Positions 50,282 to 61,153 of a stretch of DNA of 64,000 nucleotides are shown in pieces. Position 1 is the first letter of the stretch, and each line of letters begins with the position of its first letter. Position numbers and translations under genes: made by a program. The notes under the pieces were generated by a model that was not told the origin of the DNA, searched no databases, and saw only the letters and a list, made by a program, of their open reading frames with translations. This DNA comes from Gracilibacillus kekensis (GTDB taxonomy: Bacteria > Bacillota > Bacilli > Bacillales > Amphibacillaceae), in assembly GCF_900143085.1 (NCBI RefSeq), contig NZ_FRCZ01000004.1, forward strand, positions 1 through 64,000, written 5' to 3'.

Positions 50282-51997
50282 TTATTTCTGCTTTTTTAAT
50301 TTCGATAAATAGCTGCTGTCTGGTGTTACAAACAAGGTTTTTTGATTGTCATACGTAACATATCCAGGCTTGGCTCCATTAGGCTTACGCACATGTCGAA
50401 TTAATGTATAATCAACCGGAACCGATGAGGAATTCTTTGATTTACTGAAATTAGCAGCTAATTGAGCAGCCTCAATTAAAGTATCCTCACTAGGTTCTGT
50501 TGAACGAATCACAACATGGGAACCGGGAATATCTTTTGTATGCAGCCACACTTCGTCTTTACGGGCAAGACGATTGGTTAAAAATTCATTTTGTTTATTG
50601 TTTCTTCCAACTAAGATCTCAGTACCATCTGAACTATTATACACATCTGGAACAGGTTTAGATGCCTTCTTTTTCTTTTTTCCTTTTATTACTTTTTTCT
50701 TTAAATAACCCTGTTCCTGTAACTCTTCCCGTATTTCTTCAATATCTTGTTCTCTTGCGGTATCAATCTGTTCGATAATCTCTTCTAAATAATGGATTTC
50801 CTGAAAAGCTTTCTTTTTTTCCTCTTCTACCATTTGCTTCGATTTTTTTAGTTTATGATATTTTTTGAAAAGTGTTTGTGCGTTGTCACTTGGCGATTTG
50901 TTTTCGTTTAGCTTTATTGTAATCTTAGCCTGATTGGGATCATAATAATCAATTACCTCAACTTCTTTATCGCCTTGTTTAACCAAATGCATATGAGCTG
51001 TCAGCAGTTCGCCATATTTCTGAAAGCGATCCGCATGTTTGGCATCTTCTAATGTTTGATCAAGCTTTACCAATTTACGCTTGTTTTTCTTTTGTTCATT
51101 GGTTAATAATCTAATAAGATCGCCTGCTTTTTGTTTAACCCGATCACGTTCAGCCTTTCCTGAGTAATATGCATCTAGCATTTCACTGACAGAAGAATAT
51201 GAAATTTTTTCTTCTTCTTCTTTGGTTACCAGAGGCAGTACATAAAAACTTTCTTTTCTACCTTTGAAAATGCACGGTTGATAATGATGCTCAAGCACGG
51301 TTTGTTGAATCAATTCAAATGCTTCCATATATGCCGTTACTTTACCTAAGCCAGCTCTGGAAACAATTTCTTTTGCTATTACTGGTGAAAACCCCATATA
51401 TGTGTGTACGATTTGTTGATCGATTCGTCCTGCATTAAAGTCTAACTTTTTTAAAAAAGTTTCCCCATCTAATCTAAGAGGATTTATTTTCCCTTGATTA
51501 GGAGGACTTATATAACCACTTCCAGGTAAAATCGATCGATGCCGGTTTTGTGCACTTGATACATGTTTAATACTATCTAAGATCACTTGCCGCTCATCGT
51601 CCACTAAAATGATATTACTGTGCTTACCCATAAGTTCTACTACCAATGTCTTTTTACTTTCATCGCCAATTTCATTTTTTGTTTTAAAATGAATATGGAT
51701 AATCCGTTCATTTTCTACTTGTTCCACAGCTTCGATAAAACTTCCGTTAAGGTATTTTCTTAACATCATACAATACATCGATGGTTCTGCAGGGTTGTCA
51801 TAGGTATCTTGCGTAAAATGAATTCGTGCATAACTAGAATGAGCACTTATTAATAACTGTTTATTCGTGCCAAATTTACGTATAGTAAAAAGTAATTCAG
51901 TTTCAGTAGGCTGGTATATTTTTAATACACGAGCTGATGACATTTCATGATCTAATTCATGTGATACTGCACGTGTTACAATTCCATCAAAAGCCAT
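50282..51997 (-). CDS. rqcH: Ribosome quality control protein RqcH (NFACT family)
   Basis: A 571-residue protein: NFACT-N domain (about 1-200, MAFDGIVTRAVSHEL at the start and VELMGKHSNIILVD), a helix-hairpin-helix region (about 200-260), a long coiled coil (about 280-430), then the NFACT-R domain (LVGRNNKQNEFLTNRLA, WLHTKDIPGSHVVIR). RqcH binds stalled 50S subunits and adds C-terminal alanine tails. ATG 51997 is used rather than GTG 52006. In B. subtilis the gene is yloA, divergent from yloC exactly as here. Confidence 0.95.
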   Translation of the reverse strand: MAFDGIVTRAVSHELDHEMSSARVLKIYQPTETELLFTIRKFGTNKQLLISAHSSYARIHFTQDTYDNPAEPSMYCMMLRKYLNGSFIEAVEQVENERIIHIHFKTKNEIGDESKKTLVVELMGKHSNIILVDDERQVILDSIKHVSSAQNRHRSILPGSGYISPPNQGKINPLRLDGETFLKKLDFNAGRIDQQIVHTYMGFSPVIAKEIVSRAGLGKVTAYMEAFELIQQTVLEHHYQPCIFKGRKESFYVLPLVTKEEEEKISYSSVSEMLDAYYSGKAERDRVKQKAGDLIRLLTNEQKKNKRKLVKLDQTLEDAKHADRFQKYGELLTAHMHLVKQGDKEVEVIDYYDPNQAKITIKLNENKSPSDNAQTLFKKYHKLKKSKQMVEEEKKKAFQEIHYLEEIIEQIDTAREQDIEEIREELQEQGYLKKKVIKGKKKKKASKPVPDVYNSSDGTEILVGRNNKQNEFLTNRLARKDEVWLHTKDIPGSHVVIRSTEPSEDTLIEAAQLAANFSKSKNSSSVPVDYTLIRHVRKPNGAKPGYVTYDNQKTLFVTPDSSYLSKLKKQK

Positions 51998-52060
51998 TTC
52001 TATCACCTCATTCTTTCATTATAACATGACTGATTTCTAAAAAATAATCAATACTTTAAT

Positions 52061-52090
52061 TTGTCTTGTCCTATGAATTTTTGATATGAT
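52061..52090 (+). promoter_or_regulatory. Probable promoter of yicC-remA-gmk-rpoZ
   Basis: TTGTCT (52061-52066) and TATGAT (52085-52090) with an 18-bp spacer, 35 bp before yicC. Confidence 0.5.
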
Positions 52091-52124
52091 AATGAATACT
52101 ATAGTTGATGGATGTGATAAATAG

Positions 52125-53003
52125 ATGCTTAGTATGACCGGTTATGGGAGAGAAGATGTTCAACAAGAAGATCTGGACATCAGTGTAGAAATAAAAACTA
52201 TTAATCACCGCTATTTAGACATTACTCTTCACCTTCCTAAAGCCTTATTACATATAGAAGACCAATTAAAACGTATCATACAGAAAAAAATGAAACGTGG
52301 TAAAATCACTGTTTCAATATATACTTTTGGACAGCAGATAAATCAGAAACAACTACAAACGGACTGGGATTTAGCTGAACAATATATAGATCAATTGAAC
52401 CAGTTAAAGTCAACCTATCAGTTATCCGGAGATATAACAATGGAGTTACTCGGAAAGTTCCCAGATATATTTTACATAAAAGAGCACGAAGAGACCGACT
52501 CTATCATAGAAAAATATATTACATCTGCATTGCAAAAAGCAGTCGAAAAAGCGAATCAAATGCGTTTAAATGAAGGTGCCGAATTAAAGAAAGATTTAAC
52601 TGAGCGTTCTAAAAAAATACAAAATAAAATAAAACAGTTGGGTGAACGGCGAAACATTGTTATAATAGAGTATCAGGAGCGAATACTTGAACGTATAAAC
52701 AAATATCTTGAAAATACTTCTATTTACGATGAATCTAGATTATATCAAGAAATCGCACTGCTCGCTGAAAAGGGTGACATTTCGGAGGAATTAACACGAT
52801 TACATAGTCATATAAAACAGTTCCATCACATCATAGAGGAAAGTCAGCCAATCGGTAGAAAGTTAGATTTTATTGTACAAGAAATAAATCGCGAATTAAA
52901 TACCATTGGTTCTAAGTCGAATGATACATGGATAAGTGAGCAAATTGTTTACCTCAAAAGTGAAGCAGAGAAAATGAAAGAACAAATACAAAATTTAGAA
53001 TAA
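52125..53003 (+). CDS. yloC: YicC family endoribonuclease-like stress protein
   Basis: A 292-residue protein with the YicC N-terminal domain (MLSMTGYGREDVQQED, VEIKTINHRYLDITLHLPK) and DUF1732 at the C-terminus (GRKLDFIVQEINRELNTIGSKSND). YicC proteins have been reported as RNases. In B. subtilis yloC starts the same run of genes, remA-gmk-rpoZ. Start ATG 52125, preceded only by weak AGATG. Confidence 0.94.
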   Translation: MLSMTGYGREDVQQEDLDISVEIKTINHRYLDITLHLPKALLHIEDQLKRIIQKKMKRGKITVSIYTFGQQINQKQLQTDWDLAEQYIDQLNQLKSTYQLSGDITMELLGKFPDIFYIKEHEETDSIIEKYITSALQKAVEKANQMRLNEGAELKKDLTERSKKIQNKIKQLGERRNIVIIEYQERILERINKYLENTSIYDESRLYQEIALLAEKGDISEELTRLHSHIKQFHHIIEESQPIGRKLDFIVQEINRELNTIGSKSNDTWISEQIVYLKSEAEKMKEQIQNLE

Positions 53004-53047
53004 TTATTTAAAAATAGTTGTTTGATAATTTTAAGGGGGAGCTCGAA

Positions 53048-54155
<1,108 letters not shown>

Positions 54156-54176
54156 TGAAGTTTGATTGAACGTACT

Positions 54177-54207
54177 CCCTCGCATTGCTTTTAGCTTGCG
54201 AGGGTTT
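54177..54207 (+). terminator. Terminator after rpoZ
   Basis: CCCTCGCA (54177-54184) pairs perfectly with TGCGAGGG (54197-54204), followed by TTTCTT. Confidence 0.9.
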
Positions 54208-54209
54208 CT

Positions 54210-54464
54210 TCTATAGAAATAAAAGCTTAGAACGTTCGTTTGAAAATGTAGACTTCGGAATAAACGGCGATAACAGGCCTACTGACTGTTACCAGAAGTG
54301 CTGAAATCGGTGCCCAGCAGATCTTCCTTTTCGAGTTCATAAAGTAATAAGGCGATTCGAGAAATAAACCTAGGTCTTGGTGTTCAGAGCTGCAGTGGTT
54401 ATAAATGTAATCCTTAAGCCGAAATTTTATAATTTCCTATAGTACAAGAAAGGGGCTTCCTAAG
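54210..54464. other. Unexplained structured intergenic stretch between rpoZ and coaBC
   Basis: No coding frame of note is present. Short hairpins are visible: TAACAG / CTGTTA around GCCTACTGA (54273-54293) and GAAGTGCTG / CAGC-AGAT-CTTC near 54295-54328. It is richer in G and C than the usual spacers here. It may be a leader or another repeated element; no family is recognised. Confidence 0.4.
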
Positions 54465-55664
54465 ATGTTAAAAGGAAAGAAAATTGTAATAGGTGTATCT
54501 GGGGGGATTGCGGCATACAAAGCAATTGCTTTAACGAGCAAACTAACGCAATCTGGTGCAGAGGTAAAGGTCATTATGACGAAACATGCTACAGAGTTTG
54601 TCACACCACTTACTTTTCAGGCTATATCCAGAAATCCTGTCTACACTGACACTTTTGATGAAAAAGATTCTTCTGTAATTGCACATATCGATTTAGCGGA
54701 TTGGGCGGACATTTTTATTCTGGCGCCAGCTACTGCTAATTTAATTGGAAAAGTTGCTAACGGAGTTGCCGATGATATGCTTTCGACCACTCTTTTAGCA
54801 ACGCAATCAACAGTATATTTGGCACCAGCAATGAATGTTCACATGTATCAGCATCCAGCAGTTGTGGAAAACATGAAGAAACTTGAAAGCTGGGGATATC
54901 GTTTTATTGAACCAGGTGATGGTTATCTTGCTTGTGGTTATATTGGTAAAGGTAGATTAGAAGAGCCAGAAAAAATGGTAGAATTATTAGAAATGGATAC
55001 CAATCGTACGACGAAGTGGAAGGGGAAAAAGGTATTAATAACAGCAGGTCCAACTAGGGAAGCACTAGACCCCGTGCGTTACTTTACCAATTATTCTTCA
55101 GGTAAAATGGGGTATGCGTTAGCCCAATCTGCAATGGAAAATGGAGCAGAGGTTTATTTAGTTTCAGGTCCCACCCATTTAGAAGAACCGCAAAATGTTC
55201 GAGTTTTCCATGTGTCCAGTGCAAGTCAAATGTTTGAAACAGTCAAGCATTTATATGATGAGGTTGATATAGTTGTTAAAACTGCTGCAGTGGCTGACTA
55301 CCGGCCTAAGCAAACAGTAGAACATAAAATAAAGAAAAATAATGAACCATTATCAGTAGAAATGGAACGAACGACGGATATTTTACATTATCTCGGTGAA
55401 CACAAGCGGAATCAATTTATAGTCGGATTTGCTGCGGAAACGCAAAATCTTAAGGAATATGGTACAAAAAAATTAGTATCCAAAAATCTCGATGCCATTG
55501 TACTTAATGACGTAAGTCAAAGTGATATCGGATTTGACTCCGATCAAAATCAAGTGATTTTTTTAACGAGAGCCGGTAATGAACAATTTGTTCCACAGGC
55601 AAGTAAAAAACAAATAGCTGATCAAATTATTCATCTAATCGATAATGAAATAGGGAAGGGTTAG
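54465..55664 (+). CDS. coaBC: Bifunctional phosphopantothenoylcysteine decarboxylase / synthetase
   Basis: A 399-residue fusion enzyme of coenzyme A synthesis. The N-terminal flavin decarboxylase (CoaC, about 1-185) has H74 in IAHIDLADW, PAMN at 121-124 and C157 in YLACGYIGKGRL. The C-terminal CTP-dependent synthetase (CoaB, about 190-399) has TAGPTREALDPVR and FTNYSSGKMGYALA. ATG 54465 follows GAAAGGGGC. priA follows within 2 bp. Confidence 0.97.
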   Translation: MLKGKKIVIGVSGGIAAYKAIALTSKLTQSGAEVKVIMTKHATEFVTPLTFQAISRNPVYTDTFDEKDSSVIAHIDLADWADIFILAPATANLIGKVANGVADDMLSTTLLATQSTVYLAPAMNVHMYQHPAVVENMKKLESWGYRFIEPGDGYLACGYIGKGRLEEPEKMVELLEMDTNRTTKWKGKKVLITAGPTREALDPVRYFTNYSSGKMGYALAQSAMENGAEVYLVSGPTHLEEPQNVRVFHVSSASQMFETVKHLYDEVDIVVKTAAVADYRPKQTVEHKIKKNNEPLSVEMERTTDILHYLGEHKRNQFIVGFAAETQNLKEYGTKKLVSKNLDAIVLNDVSQSDIGFDSDQNQVIFLTRAGNEQFVPQASKKQIADQIIHLIDNEIGKG

Positions 55665-55665
55665 T

Positions 55666-58074
55666 ATGCGAGTAGCGAAGGTGATTGTCGATGTTTCGAC
55701 AAGCCAAACAAATCACACATTCGATTATTTAATTCCTGAATCATGGGAAAATATCGTGCAAAAAGGCATGAGAGTATCGGTTCCGTTTGGGCCAAGGAAA
55801 GTCATGGGTTTTGTGTTGGAAGTTAGTGATCATTCCGAGTTTGATAAACTTAAACCCCTTGATGAAGTGATGGATTTGACCCCAGTATTAACGGAGGAGT
55901 TATTGCAAATAGGCAAATGGATCAGTGAACAGACGGTTAGTTTTTATATTCAGACGTTTCAAGCGATGTTACCTCAGATTTTAAAGGCAAAATACAAAAA
56001 GGAAATTGAGGTATTAACAGATGTTGAGATTGCTGAAGAATTACAACAGCTTTTTGCAGGTAGAGCAGTGATGGACTTCGAAGAGTTTGTTGAACGAAAT
56101 GGCAATTATTCTTTGTTATTAAAAGAAGTGAAAAATGGTCATGTTCAGATTAACTATATTGTGAAATCGAAAGAAACGAATAAAACAAAAGTGTTTATTG
56201 CACCAAATAAAGAGCCATACTTACTAGAAGAGGCGTTAGAAGATACATCAAATCGAGCAAAGAAACAGAAACGAATTCTAGAATACTTTCTAGAGCAAAC
56301 AACACCAATCGAACAAAAACAGTTAATTACGGAACTAAGCACCACCACAGCAACGATTAATCAGCTGGTAGAGAGAAATCTGCTAAAAAAGATAGAAAAA
56401 AAAGTGTATCGTGATCCTTTTCAGGATACAGATTTTGAACGTAGTAAATCATTGCCTTTGAGCGGTCAACAACAAACAGCGATCAAGCCAATATGGCAAG
56501 CCATCGAAGAAAAACAGGACGAGGTTTTTTTACTCCACGGTGTGACTGGAAGCGGCAAGACGGAAGTATATCTGCAAGCGATTGAGCGTGTATTGGATAA
56601 AGGGATGGAAGCTATTGTTCTGGTTCCCGAAATAGCATTAACACCACAAATGGTCCAGCGCTTTAAGAGTAGGTTTGGTTCTCAGGTTGCGGTATTACAT
56701 AGTGCGCTATCAGCAGGTGAAAAATTTGATGAATGGACAAAAATTCATAAAAAAGAAGTCAACGTTGTAGTGGGTGCTCGTTCAGCAATCTTCGCCCCTT
56801 TTGAAAATATCGGTATTATTATTATTGACGAAGAGCATGAAACAAGTTATAAACAGGATGAACAGCCACGGTATCACGCTAGAGAAGTGGCAAAGAAACG
56901 AGGGAATTACCATCATTGTCCAGTTGTGCTAGGTAGTGCCACACCAATGCTGGAATCTTATGCAAGAGCAAAAAAAGGCGTTTATCATTTATTGGAGATG
57001 CCAGATCGAATGAATGAGGGAGAAATGCCACCAGTAGAAATCGTCGACATGAGAGATGAACTATATGCGGGAAATCGTACCATGTTTTCACGAAATTTAT
57101 TAGAAGCTATTAAGACACGCATCGAAAAAAAAGAACAAATTGTTTTATTTTTGAATCGAAGAGGTTATTCAACCTTTGTTATGTGTCGTGAATGTGGGGA
57201 TGTGATGAAATGTCCTGCTTGTGATATTGCCCTAACCTATCATAAAAGTTCCCACCAATTAAAATGCCATTATTGTGATTATCAAATAGCGATGGTAAAA
57301 GAATGTCAGGCATGCAATAGTAAGACGATTCGTTATTTCGGTACAGGAACACAGAAAGTAGAAGAAGCGTTACGTGAACATATCCCAGAAGCAAAAGTGA
57401 TTCGTATGGACGTTGATACCACAAGACGAAAAGGATCCCACAAAAAACTATTAGAGAAGTTTGGGAATAAAGAGGCAAATATTTTATTAGGAACACAGAT
57501 GATAGCAAAAGGATTAGATTTTGAAAATGTAACACTAGTAGGAGTATTAGCTGTTGATGCAATGTTACACTTGCCAGACTTTCGTTCTTCTGAAAAAACC
57601 TTTCAATTGTTAACACAAGTAAGCGGCAGGGCTGGAAGGCATAAGTTACCAGGGGAAGTTATTATTCAAACCTATACACCGGAACATTACAGTATTCAAC
57701 TAGCAAGTCAGTACCATTATCAACAGTTTTTCCATCAAGAGATGCAGACCCGCAGAGGTTTTCGTTATCCGCCATACTATTTTCTAACATTAATAAATGT
57801 CTCACATCCTAATCAACTAAAAGCACAAGAGGTAACCAAAACCATTTGTAAACTATTATTTAAACATTTATCAGATGAAGCAACCATTTTAGGGCCGACT
57901 CCATCACCTATTGTTCGTATAAATAATAGATATCGGTATCAGTGCATGGTAAAATACAAAGACGAACCAAATCAAAGAGAAATCATCCGAAAAATACAAG
58001 AACATTATTATGATGATATTCACCGTAACGATTTAACAATTCAAGTGGATTTTGAACCATATTCATTAATGTAA
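55666..58074 (+). CDS. priA: Primosomal helicase PriA
   Basis: An 802-residue superfamily 2 helicase that restarts stalled replication forks. The Walker A motif GVTGSGKT lies at 292-299, DEEH at 388-391, and the zinc-binding cysteine cluster (CRECGDVMKCPACD, CHYCDY, CQAC) at about 506-545. The N-terminal 3'-DNA-binding domain begins VIVDVSTSQTNHTFDYLIP. A typical length for Bacillaceae. Confidence 0.98.
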   Translation: MRVAKVIVDVSTSQTNHTFDYLIPESWENIVQKGMRVSVPFGPRKVMGFVLEVSDHSEFDKLKPLDEVMDLTPVLTEELLQIGKWISEQTVSFYIQTFQAMLPQILKAKYKKEIEVLTDVEIAEELQQLFAGRAVMDFEEFVERNGNYSLLLKEVKNGHVQINYIVKSKETNKTKVFIAPNKEPYLLEEALEDTSNRAKKQKRILEYFLEQTTPIEQKQLITELSTTTATINQLVERNLLKKIEKKVYRDPFQDTDFERSKSLPLSGQQQTAIKPIWQAIEEKQDEVFLLHGVTGSGKTEVYLQAIERVLDKGMEAIVLVPEIALTPQMVQRFKSRFGSQVAVLHSALSAGEKFDEWTKIHKKEVNVVVGARSAIFAPFENIGIIIIDEEHETSYKQDEQPRYHAREVAKKRGNYHHCPVVLGSATPMLESYARAKKGVYHLLEMPDRMNEGEMPPVEIVDMRDELYAGNRTMFSRNLLEAIKTRIEKKEQIVLFLNRRGYSTFVMCRECGDVMKCPACDIALTYHKSSHQLKCHYCDYQIAMVKECQACNSKTIRYFGTGTQKVEEALREHIPEAKVIRMDVDTTRRKGSHKKLLEKFGNKEANILLGTQMIAKGLDFENVTLVGVLAVDAMLHLPDFRSSEKTFQLLTQVSGRAGRHKLPGEVIIQTYTPEHYSIQLASQYHYQQFFHQEMQTRRGFRYPPYYFLTLINVSHPNQLKAQEVTKTICKLLFKHLSDEATILGPTPSPIVRINNRYRYQCMVKYKDEPNQREIIRKIQEHYYDDIHRNDLTIQVDFEPYSLM

Positions 58075-58088
58075 GTGAGGTAATAGGT

Positions 58089-59027
58089 ATGAAAAAAATT
58101 ATTTTTATGGGAACTCCAGACTTTGCTGTGCCAGTGTTAGAAAGACTGATCACGGAAGGTTATCAAATCGATTTAGTAGTGACACAACCCGATCGCCCAA
58201 GAGGTCGCAAGAAAATTCTAACCCCACCTCCGGTTAAAGTAGCAGCTGAAAAACATGATATAGACGTTTTTCAACCAGAAAAAATCAAGGATAATTATGA
58301 TGAAATAAAAATAAGAAATCCTGATTTGATCGTAACAGCTGCATTTGGACAGCTTTTACCAAAAGGTTTATTAGATATTCCTTCCTATGGATGTATTAAT
58401 GTTCATGCCTCCTTATTGCCGAAATTAAGAGGTGGTGCTCCTATTCATTATGCAATCCTTGAAGGTCATGAAAAAACTGGGATTTCGATCATGTATATGG
58501 CAGAAAAGCTAGATGCAGGTGACGTAATTAGTCAACAGGAGATCAAAATCGCTGATAATGACGATGTTGGTAGTCTACATAAAAAACTGGCTGTTGTCGG
58601 CAGTGATTTATTGGCAGAAACGATTCCAAGAATTTTTTCCGAAGAAATTAATGCTACACCGCAAGACGAACAATTAGCAACATTTGCTCCTAATATTACT
58701 CGAGAACAAGAAAAAATCAATTGGAATCAATCATTACAAAAAGTCTATAATCATATTCGTGGTCTGTATCCATGGCCAGTAGCATTCACTACATGGAGAG
58801 GGAAGGTCTTTAAAGTATATGAGGCATCCAAAACCAATCAATCAACAACGGCTAAAGCCGGTACAATTGTAGCAACAAATGAAGATGGTTTGATTGTTGC
58901 AACTGGCGATAGCCAAGCAATAATACTAACAATGGTCCAACCGGCAGGGAAGAAAAAAATGTCAGCTTCCGATTTCTTGCGAGGTGTTGGAAGTAAAATG
59001 GAAGTAGGAGAGATCTTAGGCGAATGA
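58089..59027 (+). CDS. fmt: Methionyl-tRNA formyltransferase
   Basis: A 312-residue enzyme formylating initiator Met-tRNA. The N-terminal domain has FMGTPDFAVPVL at 5-16, VHASLLPKLRGGAPIHYAI near 110 with the catalytic His, and a C-terminal tRNA-binding OB domain (about 205-312). In B. subtilis def precedes it, but here only 14 bp separate it from priA, and def is not in the window. It overlaps rsmB by 4 bp. Confidence 0.97.
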   Translation: MKKIIFMGTPDFAVPVLERLITEGYQIDLVVTQPDRPRGRKKILTPPPVKVAAEKHDIDVFQPEKIKDNYDEIKIRNPDLIVTAAFGQLLPKGLLDIPSYGCINVHASLLPKLRGGAPIHYAILEGHEKTGISIMYMAEKLDAGDVISQQEIKIADNDDVGSLHKKLAVVGSDLLAETIPRIFSEEINATPQDEQLATFAPNITREQEKINWNQSLQKVYNHIRGLYPWPVAFTTWRGKVFKVYEASKTNQSTTAKAGTIVATNEDGLIVATGDSQAIILTMVQPAGKKKMSASDFLRGVGSKMEVGEILGE

Positions 59028-60379
59028 ATAAACCGACAAACAGCGTAAGGAAATTAGCACTGGATTTATTAGTTCGTATCGGCGATCAAGGTGGATATAG
59101 TCATCTATTAATCGATCAAATTTTAAAAAAACATCACCTTGATGCGAGAGACGGTGCGTTACTAACAGAGATTGTCTATGGAACAATGCAACGTAAATTA
59201 ACATTAGAATACGATCTAACATCCTTTATAAATACCAAGAAAAAAATGGATAACTGGGTGAAATGGTTAGTTTATTTATCTTTTTATCAAATGAAATATT
59301 TAGATAAAGTACCCGATCATGCCATTATTCACGAAGCTGTAGAGATTGCTAAATATAAAGGGCACAAAGGTATTGCGAACTTTGTCAATGGTATATTACG
59401 CGCTGCTCAACGCAACGGTTTGCCGGATTATCAATTCATCAATGATCCAATTGAACGAATTAGTATAGAAACGAGTCATCCATATTGGTTAGTGAATCGA
59501 TGGGTAAAGCAATATGGATTCGATATAACAGAAGAAATGTGTCAAACCAATATTACTCACAAAAAAATGTCCATTAGAACTCAACCGTTAAGGATCACTC
59601 GTGATCAATTAATTGAACAGTTTCAAAAGGATGGTATTAAGGCTTCTGCATCCAACTTTTCACAGCAAGGTATCGTGATTGAGAAAGGTAATGTGTTGAA
59701 GCACAAAAGTTTTCATGAGGCGTTATTCACCATTCAAGATGAAAGTTCGATGTTAGTTGCAGAGATGATGGAATTAGCGGGAGGAATGCAAGTATTAGAT
59801 GCCTGCAGTGCCCCTGGTGGGAAAGCTACCCATATCGCAGAGAAAATGCATGATAATGGCTCCGTATATGCTTATGACCTACATGAGAAAAAGGCTCAAT
59901 TGGTAAATGTAAAAGCCAAAGAATTAGGGCTGACTACTATTCGAGCTACCCAGTCTGATGCACGTTTATTACAAGAAAAACATGCTGAAGGTACATTTGA
60001 TCGAATTTTAATAGATGCCCCATGCTCAGGTTTAGGTGTACTTCGAAGTAAGCCTGATATAAAATATAATAAAAGTGAAGAAGACATAGTAAAGTTATCT
60101 ACTATACAACTAGAAATTTTGGATCATGTAAAGCCTTTGTTAAAAAGTGATGGGAAATTGATTTATAGTACTTGCACCGTTGATAAGGAAGAAAATGAAA
60201 ATGTGATTAAAACATTTTTAGAAAACAACCGAGATGTTGAGGTAGATCCTCACTTTTTTGAAGAGCTACCAGAACAACTAAAAGAGAGTATGGGCCAAAG
60301 TCCATTTGGCGTTCAAATTTTTCCTCAAGATATTAACAGTGATGGATTTTTTATTACGAGATTAAAAAGGCACAGTTGA
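59024..60379 (+). CDS. rsmB: 16S rRNA (cytosine-967 C5) methyltransferase
   Basis: A 451-residue protein: an N-terminal NusB-like domain (about 5-130) and a SAM-dependent methyltransferase with DACSAPGGKATHIAE near 260, the catalytic-loop IDAPCSGLGVLR near 330 and YSTCTV near 380. ATG 59024 overlaps fmt. In B. subtilis rlmN follows; here prpC follows after 24 bp. Confidence 0.96.
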   Translation: MNKPTNSVRKLALDLLVRIGDQGGYSHLLIDQILKKHHLDARDGALLTEIVYGTMQRKLTLEYDLTSFINTKKKMDNWVKWLVYLSFYQMKYLDKVPDHAIIHEAVEIAKYKGHKGIANFVNGILRAAQRNGLPDYQFINDPIERISIETSHPYWLVNRWVKQYGFDITEEMCQTNITHKKMSIRTQPLRITRDQLIEQFQKDGIKASASNFSQQGIVIEKGNVLKHKSFHEALFTIQDESSMLVAEMMELAGGMQVLDACSAPGGKATHIAEKMHDNGSVYAYDLHEKKAQLVNVKAKELGLTTIRATQSDARLLQEKHAEGTFDRILIDAPCSGLGVLRSKPDIKYNKSEEDIVKLSTIQLEILDHVKPLLKSDGKLIYSTCTVDKEENENVIKTFLENNRDVEVDPHFFEELPEQLKESMGQSPFGVQIFPQDINSDGFFITRLKRHS

Positions 60380-60403
60380 AGGGGAGAAGAGGTGTTATAA
60401 ACA

Positions 60404-61153
60404 ATGAGGTATTTGTACCAATCTGATAAAGGAAAAATACGTGAATTGAATGAAGATGCGGTAGCTATATTTTCAAATGAAGAAGCAATTTTAGCAATTG
60501 TTGCTGATGGTATGGGGGGGCACCAAGCTGGAGATGTTGCCAGTCAACTCGCTATTGATGAGCTCGAAAAGTATTGGTTAGCTTTTGAGGGAACCATAGC
60601 AAAAGATTATTTCGAGAAATGGTTAAGAGAAACTATCATCAAGGTAAACAATACTGTCTACCAAAAATCACAGTCTGACATTGAGTGTAAGGGGATGGGG
60701 ACAACTGTTGTTGCAGCAATTTGCACTAAAGACTATCTAATTATAGGACATATTGGAGATAGTCGTGCGTATTTAATGAATCAGTCAGAATGGCAGCAAG
60801 TAACAGAAGATCATTCTTTAGTAGGTGAATTAGTACGCACCGGCCAATTATCTCAAGAGGATGCAGAAGTTCATCCAAGACGAAATGTTATTTTAAAAGC
60901 ACTAGGAACAGAACTGAATTTGGAACCAGATATGTATGTTACTTCGTGGAATGAGTATGACCGATTGTTGATTTGCTCTGATGGATTATCAAATAAATTA
61001 ACCGATCAGGAATTACATGAAGTTATTGTGCATACCAACAATGAGAAAATAAGCCAAACCTTAATTGACATGGCTAATAATCGTGGTGGAGAAGATAATA
61101 TATCTTTAGCGATTATTGATCAACGAGATAAAGTTGGTGATCCAACGTGCTAG
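60404..61153 (+). CDS. prpC: PP2C-type serine/threonine phosphatase
   Basis: A 249-residue metal-dependent phosphatase. Metal-binding residues lie in NEDAVAIF near 16 and VADGMGGHQAGDVAS near 36; GDSRAYL near 117, ICSDGLSN near 189 and GGEDNISL near 230 complete the family set. It removes phosphates placed by PrkC, whose gene starts within its last codons, and also acts on translation and wall substrates in B. subtilis. Confidence 0.97.
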   Translation: MRYLYQSDKGKIRELNEDAVAIFSNEEAILAIVADGMGGHQAGDVASQLAIDELEKYWLAFEGTIAKDYFEKWLRETIIKVNNTVYQKSQSDIECKGMGTTVVAAICTKDYLIIGHIGDSRAYLMNQSEWQQVTEDHSLVGELVRTGQLSQEDAEVHPRRNVILKALGTELNLEPDMYVTSWNEYDRLLICSDGLSNKLTDQELHEVIVHTNNEKISQTLIDMANNRGGEDNISLAIIDQRDKVGDPTC

